Below, piece after piece: positions 1-9,547 of a DNA stretch of 64,000 bases. Within the stretch, counting starts at the first letter, position 1. The number at the start of each line of letters is the position of its first letter. The stretch comes from Saprospiraceae bacterium (lineage in GTDB: Bacteria > Bacteroidota > Bacteroidia > Chitinophagales > Saprospiraceae), in the NCBI GenBank assembly GCA_016715985.1, contig JADJXD010000001.1:1922001-1986000 (forward strand), written 5' to 3'. Below the pieces are notes generated by a model. It was given only the letters and a program-made list of their open reading frames with translations, ran no database searches and was not told the origin of the DNA. The position numbers and the translations under genes are program-made.

Positions 1-1434
1 ATTAATGGTAGTCGTGATTTGTACTCTATTATGGACGGAAATATACAATTGCTAGCTAAAATATGTCCCGGAAGCTGCTTGACATTTGAAGTTTTCTTTT
101 TTGAATATAATGGAAAATTGTACTTTAAAAAACAAATAGATAGTAAAATCAATCAATTTTGGGAAACTGATGGAACAGAATCAGGTACTAAATTAGTTTT
201 TGAATATATCGGAACTTTTAAAGCCATCGCAAAAGGAAACAACTCTAAAATGTATATTGGAACTTACAATCGGACAACATTTAAGGACGAAGTATATATA
301 TCTGATGGAACGACAGATGGAACAAAAAAAATAAGCACTGATGTAAATTTAGGTGCCAAAGAAGAAAAATTTGGAGCAGCTATCAAGTATAGTAATGGTA
401 TAGCTTTTGTTAATATTACGAATGATTCATTAAAAATATTTAAATATGATGATGAAAATTTGTCATTGTTAGCAAAAATAAAAGTAAAAACGGGGCTGAG
501 TGTACTTGGATTAAAAACTATGCATAAAGACGATTTAGTCATTTTAGTCCATGGGGACAATGCATCTGTATCAGAAATTTATAGATATGACAAGATTTCT
601 AAGCTGATTAACAAAGAAGTTACCCTACCATTCACTAGTTTGGAATACCCATTTTTAAAGGATTACAATCAGGATAGTATAATTTTGTATCAATATAATG
701 GAGGACATTTTATACTCAGTGGTATTCCGTTGATTAAAACTAATATTACCCCTTTCAGTAAAGATTATTATAGTAATATTAGTGAGAAATTCTATAAATA
801 TAATGAACGAGTAGCTTACTTGGCAGTAGAAAATTGTGGAGATATATGTTGGAATTTTAAGGTTATTTTATTTGATGGTAAAGTGGAACAGAAAAAAGTA
901 GTGGATGTGGACAGAGCAAATAATTATGACTTAATTGGTCATCAAAATTTTGCTTTTTATAGTTCGAATGGACCAACAGGTAGAGATGGGAAAATATATA
1001 TTTTTAATCTGGAAGAAAAAACTAATAAATTATTGTATAGCTTTACTCAAACTTTTTCTAGCCAAGGTGTTAAACCTTTAGGAGTAATCGATGGAAAATT
1101 ATATTTTTTAGCAAATTTAAATCAATCCTTCGGTAAAGAATTGTACTATATCGAAACCGGAATAAGTACTTCTACAGAAGATATTACTCCCGTTTCTCAA
1201 AAAGAATTTACAGTACATCAATCTGGCTCCCAATTCAGCATCACTTGTGCTACTGACGATATCAGAAACCTGCACCTAAGCTTTTTTGATAGGGCAGGCA
1301 GATTATTGAAAGTTCATGAAATTTTTACTGATACCGAATATCGATTTGATGATACCCTTAAAGGACTGATATTCCTTCAGATAACTGATAAAAAGTCAAC
1401 TGTAACACAAGGACACAAATTGTTTATCCCTTGA
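1..1434 (+). CDS. T9SS-sorted ELWxxDGT-repeat surface/secreted protein (5' partial)
   Basis: The reading frame is already open at base 1 and the first possible internal start (TTG at 19) has no special context, so the true start probably lies outside the window. The visible 478 codons contain repeats of the ELWxxDGTxxGT kind (for example DGTESGT and ISDGTTDGT about 35 residues apart), which build beta-propeller-like modules in secreted Bacteroidota proteins. The last ~75 residues (from about KEFTVHQSG to HKLFIP) have the features of a type A T9SS sorting domain: a short beta-sandwich with LSFFDRAGRLL and a LIFLQI strand before a basic end. This predicts export by Sec, passage through the T9SS and attachment or release at the surface. 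Substrate and role are not visible. It is followed by a hairpin repeat region and converges on the next gene. Confidence 0.75.
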   Translation: MNGSRDLYSIMDGNIQLLAKICPGSCLTFEVFFFEYNGKLYFKKQIDSKINQFWETDGTESGTKLVFEYIGTFKAIAKGNNSKMYIGTYNRTTFKDEVYISDGTTDGTKKISTDVNLGAKEEKFGAAIKYSNGIAFVNITNDSLKIFKYDDENLSLLAKIKVKTGLSVLGLKTMHKDDLVILVHGDNASVSEIYRYDKISKLINKEVTLPFTSLEYPFLKDYNQDSIILYQYNGGHFILSGIPLIKTNITPFSKDYYSNISEKFYKYNERVAYLAVENCGDICWNFKVILFDGKVEQKKVVDVDRANNYDLIGHQNFAFYSSNGPTGRDGKIYIFNLEEKTNKLLYSFTQTFSSQGVKPLGVIDGKLYFLANLNQSFGKELYYIETGISTSTEDITPVSQKEFTVHQSGSQFSITCATDDIRNLHLSFFDRAGRLLKVHEIFTDTEYRFDDTLKGLIFLQITDKKSTVTQGHKLFIP

Positions 1435-1439
1435 TTTTT

Positions 1440-2060
1440 GGTTTCAGACCGTAATTTCTCATAAAAACAACTTCGATCGTCGCAGTTTGCAACTGCGATG
1501 CTATTTTTTCAGAATTTTCAATTCGATTTAACTGTACTGCCTTTGCCTAAGTCGATATGACAATATTGGCTTTGCCATAAAATTCACATGAATGGAGGAA
1601 ATTTATAACTTTGTATGGAATGTGCAGATGATATCAATTAATGGCTTGGCCTGCATCAGTACTATCAAAAGTTTGTTGTAATTGAATTAAAAATTCATAA
1701 TGTATGGTATCGAAGTCACATTTATCAGTTAGATATTGCCTGACAAGTCTGCTCCCGAAAGCGGGCAGAGACTTCGACTATCGGGAGACATACGGCACAA
1801 GTTGCATTTATCAGGCTCTAAACAGACTGAAACTTGCACCAGCATGAGAAGCTTGGTATAAATTACTGTTTCTCAGCTCCGGCGGAGCAATATCTTTGTA
1901 ACATCACGAAGCAACAAATGTCTTAAGCTCCAGCGGAGCGAAACAAATACTAAGGTTCCGCACCTTCGGCGCTACCAATATCGCATTGATTTTTTTTCTA
2001 CAAAGATTATGTCCCTACGGGACTTTTTGCACTTAGTCTATGTTTCTAAAAACTCAACAT
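1440..2060. repeat. Hairpin-mosaic repeat, diverged copy of the 10.1-12.4 kb unit
   Basis: This non-coding stretch holds a run of short inverted repeats with 3-base loops: TCGCAGTT-TGC-AACTGCGA at 1480-1498, then GCTCC-GGC-GGAGC, GCTCC-AGC-GGAGC and GTCCC-TAC-GGGAC between about 1870 and 2030. Order and spacing match the tandem units at 10.2-12.2 kb, including the TAACTTTG box (1606-1613) and the segment around GCTTGGTATAAATT near 1852. It lies between two convergent genes, so it is not a gene promoter region. A hairpin transcript or a REP-like mobile repeat is the likely nature; no protein is supported. Confidence 0.75.
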
Positions 2061-2077
2061 TATAAAAAGAACGAACA

Positions 2078-5000
2078 TCACCTTATTTTGATCATTTTTT
2101 GCTCATAAACCGTCCGGTCTGTATGTATCTGCAATATATACACACCCGGAGGCAGGCTGTTTGTTTCATTCAGTTTGATACTATTTCTTATATCGGGCAC
2201 CAAATAGTATTCATTCATCCATATTACTTTCCCGGTGAGGTCCACTACTTTAAATGTAGAAGGTTGAGAAATCTTAGTTGTGATCCGGACCTCTGGGCTT
2301 TCGTAAAAAGGATTGGGAACAAGTTGAATGGATATTGCATCATGATGTATGTCCTTTACATCAGAGATACAATTATACTCTATTCCGAAATTAAAGATTT
2401 CTTTATAAAAAGAATTTTGAACCGCAACCACTAAAAAATACTCCTGACCTGCTTCAGTTAAAAATTCTCCATCATAGAAATTTATACCACCAATATCACT
2501 ACATTCATCTCCTTTGGTGATAAATATTGCGACATCGGAATTGTACGGTCTTTTCAGTTTAAAGATGGATCCATCTCCTGTAAATTTGTAGTACAGTTGC
2601 TTTTGGAAATAAGAGAAACAACTAAAGTGAACTTGTCTGTACATTTTTTCAGTATTGATGGAATAACTTTTACACTCTAAGGGTATAGATGTCTCTTTCG
2701 TTATATTATGAAAATCAAGGTCTCTGCAAGATGTAAATATTCGGACCTCTTCATTATCAAATTTTTCACCAAAATTAATTCTTACATAAAATGATTGGCC
2801 CTTTTGAACTACAAATGCAAGACTATTCGAATTATTCCGATAAAAATATTCAGAAATTACACAAAATGTATCACAAACTTCAAACACCTCCACTGCAAAA
2901 TCTATATTCGGAAAATCAGACTCCAGTTTAATTACTTTATCCTCACTGTCACCATTAATCCTGAACCATGCTGATGACCTGTCTTCCAGACAGCGGGATA
3001 GTGAATCTTTGGAATAAAAATCTGTATTAAATATAATGGTATCTCCACAGTATATATTATCAGAACCATCACAATAGTCATTCGTTGCCGGCAAATCAAA
3101 CCTCAACCTAACCGGATAGGTCTCAGGCAAAACAGGATATTGTTTGTAAAACAAAATATAGTACCTTTTACCTTTATCCGCCCTGAATTTGATAATTTCC
3201 GGATTGTAGAATTGGCCATTTGTCATACAAGTTAACTTATTACATTCCCCCGTAAATATGGAATAATACAAAAAGGAACTATATTGAACATCTGTATAAA
3301 TATGGGCAATCGAGTCATTTCCATCTATAAAATACCAAATGCCAAATTCTGACTTATGAGAGCAGATACCCATTTGCTGGAAAGATTCGCCGGTACTGTT
3401 TTCAAAATTTAATTCGTTAAGTTCGGTCAATGGAGCAGCGCCTGTACATAAATCATTGGGTACTGACTCGGAGCAGCTCATTGTGATAGTAAACAATGAT
3501 GATTCAATATAGTAATTCTGTATTTTCAGATAATATGTTTTACCGGCTTCGCCTACAAATTCTATGTTGGTGCCTGCCTCAGAAAATCTAATTTCAGTAC
3601 TGGATTTGCAAATGAAGGGACCATCACAATTTTCTGCTTCCAAAATACTTACTATAAGCTGAGCTCTTACATCCTCAAACAGAAAACTGTTTTTGTCACC
3701 ACTACTTTCAAAACTATACCACACATCATTTTGCCATGTTAAAAAACAACTGCTTTCTATCTCAGAAACAGTAGATAGATAAGTGCCTCCCGTAATGGTA
3801 TCCCCGCAAGTGATAGGAAAAGCTTCTGAACAAAAGTCATTTTCCGGTCTTTGAACACAACTAAGCCTGAGCTTTAGATTATTTACAATATTGGCATTGC
3901 TGTGTATCACTACATAATGATCATCATCATTTTGCGTACTAAATGCAAAACGTTGATTGTTATTAGTGAATGATTGCAGGCAAGTAAAGTTGTTACATGA
4001 ACCTTTGACTATTTCTACAAATAAAATTTCTTCTGTTTTTTCCAAGATTTCCAACTCGAATAATGAATCTGTTTTGGGCAAAAAGTACCAGTATGCTGCA
4101 GACTGGGTATTGAAACAAGGTACATCTCCACTAAATCCCATAGGTGTTTGGATATCCAGATCAAAAGTCGTCGAACAATTTAAATATGCTGCACTCTCAC
4201 ATGTAGTGTTATCCGGCAATGGTGCACATTTGGTACTTATTTTATATACAACATTGTCCTGATCTGCATAAATTTTGATGATATACTTTCTGTTATTTTT
4301 AGCTTCAAATAACAATTGTTTTGTAAACTGACTATCTAAAGCACCCTGATATAAACATCTTCCATTTTCACAATCATTTTCGATTACACTTACACGAAGC
4401 CCGGTACTGCCTGTGTAATTATCCAAAGACATGATAAAATACTCACCAGTGCCTGTAATTTCATAATAATGCCCCGATTTCATTTCTTTACAAGCATCAT
4501 CATTTGGATTTTGTTCGGGTGTGTCTTTAAGGTTGCCTTGCCACACGTCCCCGCAATTGACATTCAGGGCTGAAGCACAATTCAGATTTGTAGATATGGG
4601 TAAACATAATACAGAAATGTTCATATCCATTGGCTCGTTCAGAAAACTGGCCAGTTTCAGAAAATATGTTTCTCCGGCAACAGTACTAAAACTAAATGAA
4701 TTTCTATTCTCAAAACTACTCCAGCCCTCCCGTATATCAAACGCTGTGACACACTGCAGTTCATCACAACTTCCCGTTGCGATATAAGCCTGAAATGTAT
4801 TCAGACTATACTTACTTGATGAAATAAAAAATGTCCAGATAAAACCATCACCTTCAAACTTAAACCAATCACCCAAATTTTCAGGAGCACAATTTCCAAA
4901 AGTTGATTGCACTTCTTTTAAATTATTTGACCTGAAACTTTCTCCGCATTGTATGATTCTGGCTTCGGTACAATCAGGAGCATTCATATCTGCATCAATA

Positions 5001-7978
5001 CATTGAAGCGCTATTGTGCCAGTGATATCAGGGCTATCTATATATCCTGTGCCTACTAAAAAATAATATTTTATTCCACTTTTTGCATAAAAATTAATCG
5101 TCGAACCATTGTAACTTCTTACCGTAACTTCATTCAGCTGAGAACAATCGCCGATACTTTCAAATAACTTAAATTCGAAAAATGCAGATCTATCGACTTC
5201 CAGATACGTATCATTTCCATCAAATACAAACCACGCTCCGTTTATAACTGCATTAACACCACCGAAATAATCCGGTGAATAATCACTTGTGTTGAAGGTA
5301 TAATTGTTACCGCAATTTACCGGCTTTGCTGATGAACAAATATCACCATCCACGACGGATGAACATTTGGTTTTGAAAGTATATTTATTATTGGAGTGTG
5401 ATACAAATCTGATATAATATGTCTTGTCCTTTTGCGCATATAGTGAAAAGGGATTGCGGTAAAACTGTAGATTAAAAAGATCCGTGATATTGGTAGTAAG
5501 CAAAGAGTCACAGGAGTTAATAAAAATCTGATAACCGAAGTATAAATCTTCATCATCGTCTTTTGAGAATGTAATCAAACTATCGTTTCCTGTAAATTTA
5601 AACCATAAGTCCGTAATTGAAACACCCCGATCTGTTGTATCGATCGTGACACTACCGAAATCAACATCAAATGAAGAATCACAAGTGATGTCATAACTTT
5701 CACTACATTGGCTATTTTGTTCCGGGTCTCCGCACGATATATTTATTTCGTTTCCATTTGTCAAATCAGATGAAGTCACTAATACATAATAGGTACTACC
5801 TTCCTCTGCATAAAACTTAAGGTTTTCTGAGACTCCATCCAGTACACAGACCAAATCATTACAATCATCACCTACAAAACTTGCCATTTTAAGATTAGAT
5901 GACAATACAGGATTTACATCAAAGCGGTACAATTTATTATTTCCTTCCAATTTATACCATAATCCATATCCTTCTGTCGCACAATTTAATCCATCATTTA
6001 TGTAAAAAGAAGTATTTGAGTAGTCTAATGTGATGGACTGTGTTTCACAATCAATATTCAAAGCATTCGGGCAATCGTGGTTAATAACACTTTTTTCGCA
6101 TTTAATTTTTCTGACTGGAAAGTCTTCTGTTGGAAAATCAATAGAAAAATGGATAAGATAGTCTTTATCAACTTCCGTTTTGAAATTAAAATCCGAATAG
6201 CCAGTATTGATTGTATATAAACAATTTATTTCATCGCAAGATCCTTCATAAAACACACATTTACCGAACAAACCCTGAAACGGAAACACAAAAATATCAC
6301 CTGTTCCTTTAAATTTATACCACATGCCCTTTGTTACATCACAATAATTCTCACTGATATCAATAACCTGAGAATAATCCAAATTCATATTCTTGTCACA
6401 AAACAAAGAGTCCGCAGTGATACAAACAGAGTTAAATAATGTCGATGGTAAACAACTCACTGCCAGGTTGAAAGAATTGAAAAAATTATTACTCGTATTA
6501 AACCTGACTAAATAACTCTCTCCATGTTTGATTTTTAAATCTATAAAGCCGGGATTATTAAATGAATTCTGACTTGAATAATATTCTATCAATTGTAAAG
6601 AATCACAATCATCCTTAAAAATTGTCATATCATACAGATTGTTAGCAGGATTCGGGTTGCTCAACCGATAAACAGAATCACTTCCCTCAAATCTATACCA
6701 TTGACCGACATCAAAGTTATTAGGATAAGAACCTTCAACATCTGAAAAATTGTAAATCTGAATAACCTGCCCGCAGACAGCATTTTTTGCATCCATGCAT
6801 GAAAAATTATCCTGGCTGACATCATTGCACCCTAATGTGAAAACGATATCTTCATTGGACTGATGGATGAATTCTATGTAATAATCAGAATTAATTTCTG
6901 TATCAATTATCAATGAATTATACCAGGCAAAAGGTTCTTTTGTCAGATAAAGGTTTAATTCAGAGCATTCGTTTGTGCTTTTGTACAACTTAATCCTACA
7001 GCTTGGATTCTGAATGAAAGTACATTTAAATTGATTGTCATTGCCTTCAATTTTGTACCAAGAAGACAAAGAATAAATGTTGTTTACTTCCGGATATGCA
7101 TTAGGATTTTGTCCGGCGGTGTACATATTACCACATGTGATGATCTCAGCGCTTTCACATTTTTTACTGTTAAGATCAATATTACAATTTAGATTGAATT
7201 TTATTTCAGGTGATGCAAACTCAAAATACTGAACCATTGCAATCAGGTATGTTTTACCATTGGTTGTTGCAAAATTCATATTGGGTTCCAGATACCTGAT
7301 GCCAATGCATTTTGATTTGTTACAATTGTCACTTTCAAAAAATAAAAGATAATACCCTGACAGATCTGATGTTTGAAAGTCAAATTCTTTGGTTTGCCCA
7401 TCCCCATTCAATCTGAAAAAACCTGTTGGTCCATAAGTACTGCAGCCCGGCAGATTGGAAGGAAGTAGTTTTTTCTTAAACTCAAAAGTATATTCCTGTC
7501 CGCAATCCAGTATCGCAGCAGTACTGCACGATGACGTTGGTTCAGGGTTATATTCGTTAAAAGTAATCTTAAAAGGTGATTGATTCAGTGAATACCAGTT
7601 TGCACTTTCGACATATAAATAATATTGTTTATTCTCTTCCGCCAGGAATTTATTTGTGCTTAGGCTGAAACAAGTTAAATTACTGCAATCACCTTCATAA
7701 ATTATAGCCTTTGTACTGTACAAATATTTATTTTCAATGACTATGTCTATTATTTTGTTTTCACCTGCAAAAGAATACCAAAGACCTCTGCTTATTTTAT
7801 ATTCGGAAGTTTCACAGGAGGGAACAGTAGAAACACTTGTAAAACCTAATGTATCTTCGACAACCTGTTGATTGGTCAATGGTAGTGCTCTCTGGCAAAT
7901 ATCATTAAATGTAAATGATTGCCCCTGGGATGTACAAATAATTAATAAGCAAAACAACGGAAGCAGATGCAACTTCAT
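2078..7978 (-). CDS. Giant secreted repeat protein with T9SS C-terminal sorting domain
   Basis: The 1966-residue product begins with a clear signal peptide (MKLHLLPLFCLLIICTSQGQ, cut after about residue 20). It is then made of about 15 repeats of 110-140 residues. Each starts with a pattern like C-x2-A-x5-CG (for example SAEIITCG, SAKPVNCG, EAFPITCG) and continues with a WY/WFKFEG strand and a C-x-x-L-x-C motif, so each repeat probably has paired cysteines and a beta-sandwich fold. The last ~85 residues (IQLVPNPF...GVYILQI...KMIKIR) are a typical type A T9SS sorting domain. This architecture is known from surface adhesins and gliding-associated proteins of Bacteroidota, but the ligand is unknown. 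It stands alone, convergent with the upstream gene. A TATATTTG box on the minus strand at 8096-8103 could start transcription. Confidence 0.85.
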   Translation of the reverse strand: MKLHLLPLFCLLIICTSQGQSFTFNDICQRALPLTNQQVVEDTLGFTSVSTVPSCETSEYKISRGLWYSFAGENKIIDIVIENKYLYSTKAIIYEGDCSNLTCFSLSTNKFLAEENKQYYLYVESANWYSLNQSPFKITFNEYNPEPTSSCSTAAILDCGQEYTFEFKKKLLPSNLPGCSTYGPTGFFRLNGDGQTKEFDFQTSDLSGYYLLFFESDNCNKSKCIGIRYLEPNMNFATTNGKTYLIAMVQYFEFASPEIKFNLNCNIDLNSKKCESAEIITCGNMYTAGQNPNAYPEVNNIYSLSSWYKIEGNDNQFKCTFIQNPSCRIKLYKSTNECSELNLYLTKEPFAWYNSLIIDTEINSDYYIEFIHQSNEDIVFTLGCNDVSQDNFSCMDAKNAVCGQVIQIYNFSDVEGSYPNNFDVGQWYRFEGSDSVYRLSNPNPANNLYDMTIFKDDCDSLQLIEYYSSQNSFNNPGFIDLKIKHGESYLVRFNTSNNFFNSFNLAVSCLPSTLFNSVCITADSLFCDKNMNLDYSQVIDISENYCDVTKGMWYKFKGTGDIFVFPFQGLFGKCVFYEGSCDEINCLYTINTGYSDFNFKTEVDKDYLIHFSIDFPTEDFPVRKIKCEKSVINHDCPNALNIDCETQSITLDYSNTSFYINDGLNCATEGYGLWYKLEGNNKLYRFDVNPVLSSNLKMASFVGDDCNDLVCVLDGVSENLKFYAEEGSTYYVLVTSSDLTNGNEINISCGDPEQNSQCSESYDITCDSSFDVDFGSVTIDTTDRGVSITDLWFKFTGNDSLITFSKDDDEDLYFGYQIFINSCDSLLTTNITDLFNLQFYRNPFSLYAQKDKTYYIRFVSHSNNKYTFKTKCSSVVDGDICSSAKPVNCGNNYTFNTSDYSPDYFGGVNAVINGAWFVFDGNDTYLEVDRSAFFEFKLFESIGDCSQLNEVTVRSYNGSTINFYAKSGIKYYFLVGTGYIDSPDITGTIALQCIDADMNAPDCTEARIIQCGESFRSNNLKEVQSTFGNCAPENLGDWFKFEGDGFIWTFFISSSKYSLNTFQAYIATGSCDELQCVTAFDIREGWSSFENRNSFSFSTVAGETYFLKLASFLNEPMDMNISVLCLPISTNLNCASALNVNCGDVWQGNLKDTPEQNPNDDACKEMKSGHYYEITGTGEYFIMSLDNYTGSTGLRVSVIENDCENGRCLYQGALDSQFTKQLLFEAKNNRKYIIKIYADQDNVVYKISTKCAPLPDNTTCESAAYLNCSTTFDLDIQTPMGFSGDVPCFNTQSAAYWYFLPKTDSLFELEILEKTEEILFVEIVKGSCNNFTCLQSFTNNNQRFAFSTQNDDDHYVVIHSNANIVNNLKLRLSCVQRPENDFCSEAFPITCGDTITGGTYLSTVSEIESSCFLTWQNDVWYSFESSGDKNSFLFEDVRAQLIVSILEAENCDGPFICKSSTEIRFSEAGTNIEFVGEAGKTYYLKIQNYYIESSLFTITMSCSESVPNDLCTGAAPLTELNELNFENSTGESFQQMGICSHKSEFGIWYFIDGNDSIAHIYTDVQYSSFLYYSIFTGECNKLTCMTNGQFYNPEIIKFRADKGKRYYILFYKQYPVLPETYPVRLRFDLPATNDYCDGSDNIYCGDTIIFNTDFYSKDSLSRCLEDRSSAWFRINGDSEDKVIKLESDFPNIDFAVEVFEVCDTFCVISEYFYRNNSNSLAFVVQKGQSFYVRINFGEKFDNEEVRIFTSCRDLDFHNITKETSIPLECKSYSINTEKMYRQVHFSCFSYFQKQLYYKFTGDGSIFKLKRPYNSDVAIFITKGDECSDIGGINFYDGEFLTEAGQEYFLVVAVQNSFYKEIFNFGIEYNCISDVKDIHHDAISIQLVPNPFYESPEVRITTKISQPSTFKVVDLTGKVIWMNEYYLVPDIRNSIKLNETNSLPPGVYILQIHTDRTVYEQKMIKIR

Positions 7979-8095
7979 AGTCTGATTTTTTGAATTTTAA
8001 AAAATGAATAATAATCCTGAATAAATAATTCCTAACACAGTTATGAAAATAGAATTTAAAATTATTGGACAATCATAATAGACTGATTTACGCCA

Positions 8096-8103
8096 CAAAT
8101 ATA
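8096..8103 (-). promoter_or_regulatory. Bacteroidota -7 box for the giant repeat protein
   Basis: Read on the minus strand the site is TATATTTG, matching the Bacteroidota -7 consensus TAnnTTTG. It lies about 120 bases upstream of the ATG at 7978. No TTG is seen at the usual -33 distance, so this is a moderate call. Confidence 0.35.
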
Positions 8104-8227
8104 TCCATATTTTGATATTTTTTATACATACTTAAAATCTGCGGTGGGAACACTGATTTCAGGATATTTCAGTTCAGGCTAATTCAATTTTTTTCGACCC
8201 TTATCGTCGCAGTTTGCAACTTCGATC

Positions 8228-8609
8228 CTGAATTCAGAATTAAAAACAGGTGCAATGATCAACAGCATCCAAGACTATGTGATGGGTGTAGAATACAATA
8301 AATTAGGTACTGCAGCTAGAAAAATAGAATCTATCTATCATGCAGAGGGTCGATATTTTAATACCAGTGCCACAGCAACACCCATTTGGCGGACAGAATA
8401 CAGCATCAAAGATCATCTGGAAGACTGAGCGATTTTTTATTTCATAAAAATGAATGCCCACAGGTGGCATTCAAGCGAAGGAACCCGCCGGTGGCGGGAT
8501 GGGCGGCCGATTATCATTTACTGACAAAAACCTAAATGGCAAAATAGATGTTACAAATAACGCGGGTACTAACGAGATACTCCAGGAGAATCATTATTAT
8601 GCTTTTGGT
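8228..8609 (+). pseudogene. RHS-repeat core remnant, interrupted
   Basis: Frame fragments reconstruct the end of a Bacteroidota RHS/YD-repeat core. 8228-8428 reads through ESIYHAEGRYFN and WRTEYSIKDHL, the usual RHS core motif before GNTR. After a ~87-bp hairpin-rich insertion it resumes at 8508 with RLSFTDKN and runs to ENHYYAFG at about 8609. A second insertion of 122 bp follows, and then the core continues at 8732. The large N-terminal part expected for an RHS protein (often over 1000 residues) is missing. These pieces are therefore remains, and only the downstream end is an open gene. Confidence 0.8.
8421..8507. repeat. Short hairpin-rich insertion 1 in the RHS core
   Basis: The segment replaces the expected GNT codons of the conserved KDHLGNTR motif. 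It contains two hairpins, GAATGCC/GGCATTC (8452-8458 with 8466-8472) and CCCGCC-GGT-GGCGGG (8484-8498), and brings a stop codon at 8426. The 3-base loop and GC-rich stem resemble the hairpin modules of the neighbouring tandem repeats, so it looks like an inserted repeat module rather than random decay. Confidence 0.55.
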
Positions 8610-8731
8610 GAATGAGCCTGTTCGAGCCATACAAAATGGCTCGTGGGCGAGAGAAACGTAGCTTTCGCCCCGCAGAATAGCGAGGAGCGATTAGCGAAGT
8701 CAAAACACTTTGTATTCAACGTGCTTGCGGT
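8610..8731. repeat. Short hairpin-rich insertion 2 in the RHS core
   Basis: This 122-bp insert splits the RHS core exactly between FG and MAYEGSW. GGT occurs at both joints (8607-8609 and 8729-8731), like a 3-bp target duplication. Inside are the inverted repeats GAGCCAT-ACAAA-ATGGCTC (8624-8642) and GGGCGA/TCGCCC (8645-8650 with 8665-8670). It adds an in-frame stop at 8613. Confidence 0.55.
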
Positions 8732-9547
8732 ATGGCGTATGAAGGTTCCTGGCAGGTAAACGATGCTGCCAAAGACAACTTTTACATGTATAACTCAAAG
8801 GAGTTAAACACGGATCACGGACTCAATTGGTCAGATTATGGAGCGAGATGGTATGATGCTTGTGTGGGGAGGTGGAGTAGTGTGGATCCGCTGGAGGAAA
8901 GGTCTTTAAGTTGGAGTCCATTTAATTATGTAATGAATAACCCACTTCGATTTATTGATCCAGATGGGTTGCAGGTCGAAGATATTATAATAAGAGGTAA
9001 TGATGAGTTTAAACAAAAAGCTTTTACAGACTTGCAAAAATTAACAAACGATAAATTGACAATTGATGAAAATGGCAAAGTTACAATAGAATCAAAAGGT
9101 GAAGGAAATACGGATAAAACATTGACAAATGGTACAGTTTTAGTTAGTTCATTGATAAATGATAGGAATATTACTACAATTGAGCAATCACCTGATGGAG
9201 AGAATCGTGCAATCAATACAGGAGAAGGCAGGGGACTTGATAAATCAGGCACTAATACTTTAGTGCAGTATAATCCAGATAATAAAGGTAAAGATATACA
9301 AAATAGTAATGGGACAACTGAAAGACCAGCGGAAATAGGTTTAGCACATGAATTAATTCATGCTCACAATGTTACAAATGGTAAGCAAGATAATTCTTCA
9401 TATTCAGCTCGCGATCCATCCAATAAAAATATCAAAATTATAGTGAGGGGTGAAGAAATAAGAACAGTCACTCGTGAAAATAAGATCAGAAAAGAGCAGG
9501 GAGTAAAATCAAGACAACCTTATAATGTAATAGAAAAAATTCAATAA
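8732..9547 (+). CDS. RHS core C-terminus with M91 (NleD-like) metallopeptidase toxin domain
   Basis: The first ~85 residues are the RHS-associated core end (YGARWYDACVGRWSSVDPL, then NPLRFIDPDGLQ), the usual boundary before a variable toxin tip. Residues ~86-271 fit the M91 family of zinc peptidases: a V/IRGNDEF start, the zinc motif HELIH at residues 206-210 and a downstream GEEIRTV segment with Glu241/242, as in NleD-type effectors. RHS tips of this kind are delivered toxins that cleave target proteins. Here the ATG at 8732 is only the first start after an insertion; the original protein was much longer and its delivery parts are gone, so it may be an orphan tip. Its stop overlaps the start of the next gene by one base, typical for toxin-immunity pairs. 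Confidence 0.75.
   Translation: MAYEGSWQVNDAAKDNFYMYNSKELNTDHGLNWSDYGARWYDACVGRWSSVDPLEERSLSWSPFNYVMNNPLRFIDPDGLQVEDIIIRGNDEFKQKAFTDLQKLTNDKLTIDENGKVTIESKGEGNTDKTLTNGTVLVSSLINDRNITTIEQSPDGENRAINTGEGRGLDKSGTNTLVQYNPDNKGKDIQNSNGTTERPAEIGLAHELIHAHNVTNGKQDNSSYSARDPSNKNIKIIVRGEEIRTVTRENKIRKEQGVKSRQPYNVIEKIQ

Noticed and set aside
2099..7970. Plus-strand frames inside the giant repeat protein (e.g. 2099-2434, 3957-4262, 4521-4787)
   Set aside because: Shadows of the minus-strand gene; no starts, motifs or composition of their own.
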